From positions 1 through 6,268 of the forward strand of contig JAEHDT010000239.1 in assembly GCA_016880225.1 (NCBI GenBank): a DNA stretch of 6,268 nt, read 5' to 3'. This DNA is from Gemmatimonadota bacterium. Its GTDB lineage: Bacteria > Gemmatimonadota > Gemmatimonadetes > Gemmatimonadales > GWC2-71-9. Under the pieces are notes generated by a model. That model saw nothing but the letters and a program-made list of their open reading frames with translations, searched no databases and had not been told where the DNA came from. The position numbers and the translations under genes are program-made. This document shows positions 5,586 to 6,268 of this stretch, one piece after another; positions within the stretch are counted from its first letter, which is position 1, and every line of letters starts with the position of its first letter.

Positions 5586-6268
5586 TCAAGCGGCGCCGCC
5601 GGCCGCGTCGCGAATCCGCTGACGCTCCCCTTCCACCACCATGTCGCGGCCGATCACGTCGCGCACGATGCGCGCGACGAAGGCGTAGCCGCGCGGGTCG
5701 GCCGCGAGCCAGCGCTGCCACTCTAGCTCGTCGAGGGCAGCCGCTAGGGCGTCTCCCGCGACGCCCGCCACGCGCCCCAGCGTTTCCGCCCTCACGCGGT
5801 CGCCCAGGACCGCGGCCGCGACCAGCACGTGCTGCGCCTCGCCCGACAAACGGCGGAAGTTGACGCGGACTGCCGCGACGATGGCGTCGGGCAACTCGCC
5901 CGGCAGTGTCTGATCGAGCGTCTTGAGCGGCTCCGGCCAGGCGCCCCCGGTCTCGCGCAGGTCGAGGCCCGCAGCGACGGCGTGCAGTAGCTCGACCGCG
6001 AGCAGCGGAATCCCCGCGGAATCGGTCGCGACGCGGCGTGTCACGCGGTCCAGCTCCACCTCACCGTAGGACGGCAGCGCCCAACGCGCCAGCTCCCGCA
6101 CCGCGCCGGAGGCGAGCGACCCGAGCCGCACGGCCGCGCCGGCCAGCTCCCGCCCGATGCGCACTCGCAGCTCATCCAGCTCGGCGCGCGCCGGCTGGGG
6201 GGCGGCAGTCAGGAGGAAGAGCGCCCGCACGCGCGCCAGATCGCGCGCCGCCGCGCGCAGCGCGAGCA
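5586..6268 (-). CDS. C-terminal part of an AAA_16/STAND-type regulatory ATPase (5' end outside window)
   Basis: 226 residues of a frame that is open at base 6268, so the start and the P-loop lie beyond the window; an internal GTG at 6230 is not a credible start because family-like sequence (LALRAAARDLA) continues upstream of it. The visible part matches the second half of ATPases found in BTAD/SARP and LAL-type regulators and in kinase- or cyclase-linked STAND proteins. It has RALFLLTAAP (the strand after Walker B), then VATDSAGIPLLAVELLHAV (the conserved GxPLxxxELL segment), LPDAIVAAVRVNFRRLSGEAQHVLVAAAVLG and a winged-helix-like region ending FVARIVRDVIGRD. In most relatives this reads FxHDxxREx and is followed by a long TPR array. 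Here the protein stops about 30 residues later, at DAAGGAA. Its role is probably signal-responsive regulation, with the target unknown. It stops 56 bp before the beta-helix gene. Confidence 0.8.
   Translation of the reverse strand, partial: LALRAAARDLARVRALFLLTAAPQPARAELDELRVRIGRELAGAAVRLGSLASGAVRELARWALPSYGEVELDRVTRRVATDSAGIPLLAVELLHAVAAGLDLRETGGAWPEPLKTLDQTLPGELPDAIVAAVRVNFRRLSGEAQHVLVAAAVLGDRVRAETLGRVAGVAGDALAAALDELEWQRWLAADPRGYAFVARIVRDVIGRDMVVEGERQRIRDAAGGAA

Noticed and set aside
1..6268. tRNA, rRNA, CRISPR arrays, insertion sequences and long direct or inverted repeats
   Set aside because: I scanned by eye and saw none; nearly all of the window is protein-coding.

Overview
The window is about 6.3 kb of very GC-rich bacterial DNA, and every gene in it lies on the minus strand, so transcription runs from high to low coordinates. 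GTG and TTG starts, tight gene packing, and a leaderless-looking promoter suggest a high-GC soil or environmental bacterium. A Gemmatimonadota- or Acidobacteriota-like source is a low-confidence guess from style, not from a marker gene.

In transcription order the layout is as follows. (1) 6268-5586 is the C-terminal end of a large STAND/AAA_16-type regulatory ATPase whose start lies outside the window. (2) 5529-4420 is a secreted lipoprotein with a right-handed parallel beta-helix. (3) 4419-4354 is a 66-bp gap with a candidate promoter (TTGTTC-18-TACAAT) sitting almost on top of the next start codon. (4) 4353-3259 is a secreted, cysteine-free protein whose metal-ligand pattern resembles peptidylglycine monooxygenase (PHM, type II copper) and which has a His/Met-rich tail. 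(5) 3251-2577 is a HAD-family hydrolase. (6) 2575-1865 is a small MobA/LicC-like nucleotidyltransferase. (7) 1860-1015 is an ATP-grasp ligase. (8) 1018-1 is a PLP-dependent class III aminotransferase, cut by the window edge.

Genes 4 to 8 are separated by 7, 1, 4 and -4 bp, so they very probably form one operon driven from the 4354-4419 gap. The four cytoplasmic enzymes (phosphatase, nucleotidyltransferase, ATP-dependent ligase, aminotransferase) look like a compact pathway that makes or attaches a small amino-bearing metabolite, perhaps through an NDP-activated intermediate. I do not recognise this set as a described pathway. It is the best candidate here for something new. The exported copper-type protein at the head of the operon may be an unrelated passenger or may act on the product outside the cytoplasm.

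No RNA genes, CRISPR arrays, insertion sequences or long repeats were seen. Long open frames on the plus strand, and extended minus-strand frames, are GC-driven shadows of these genes.
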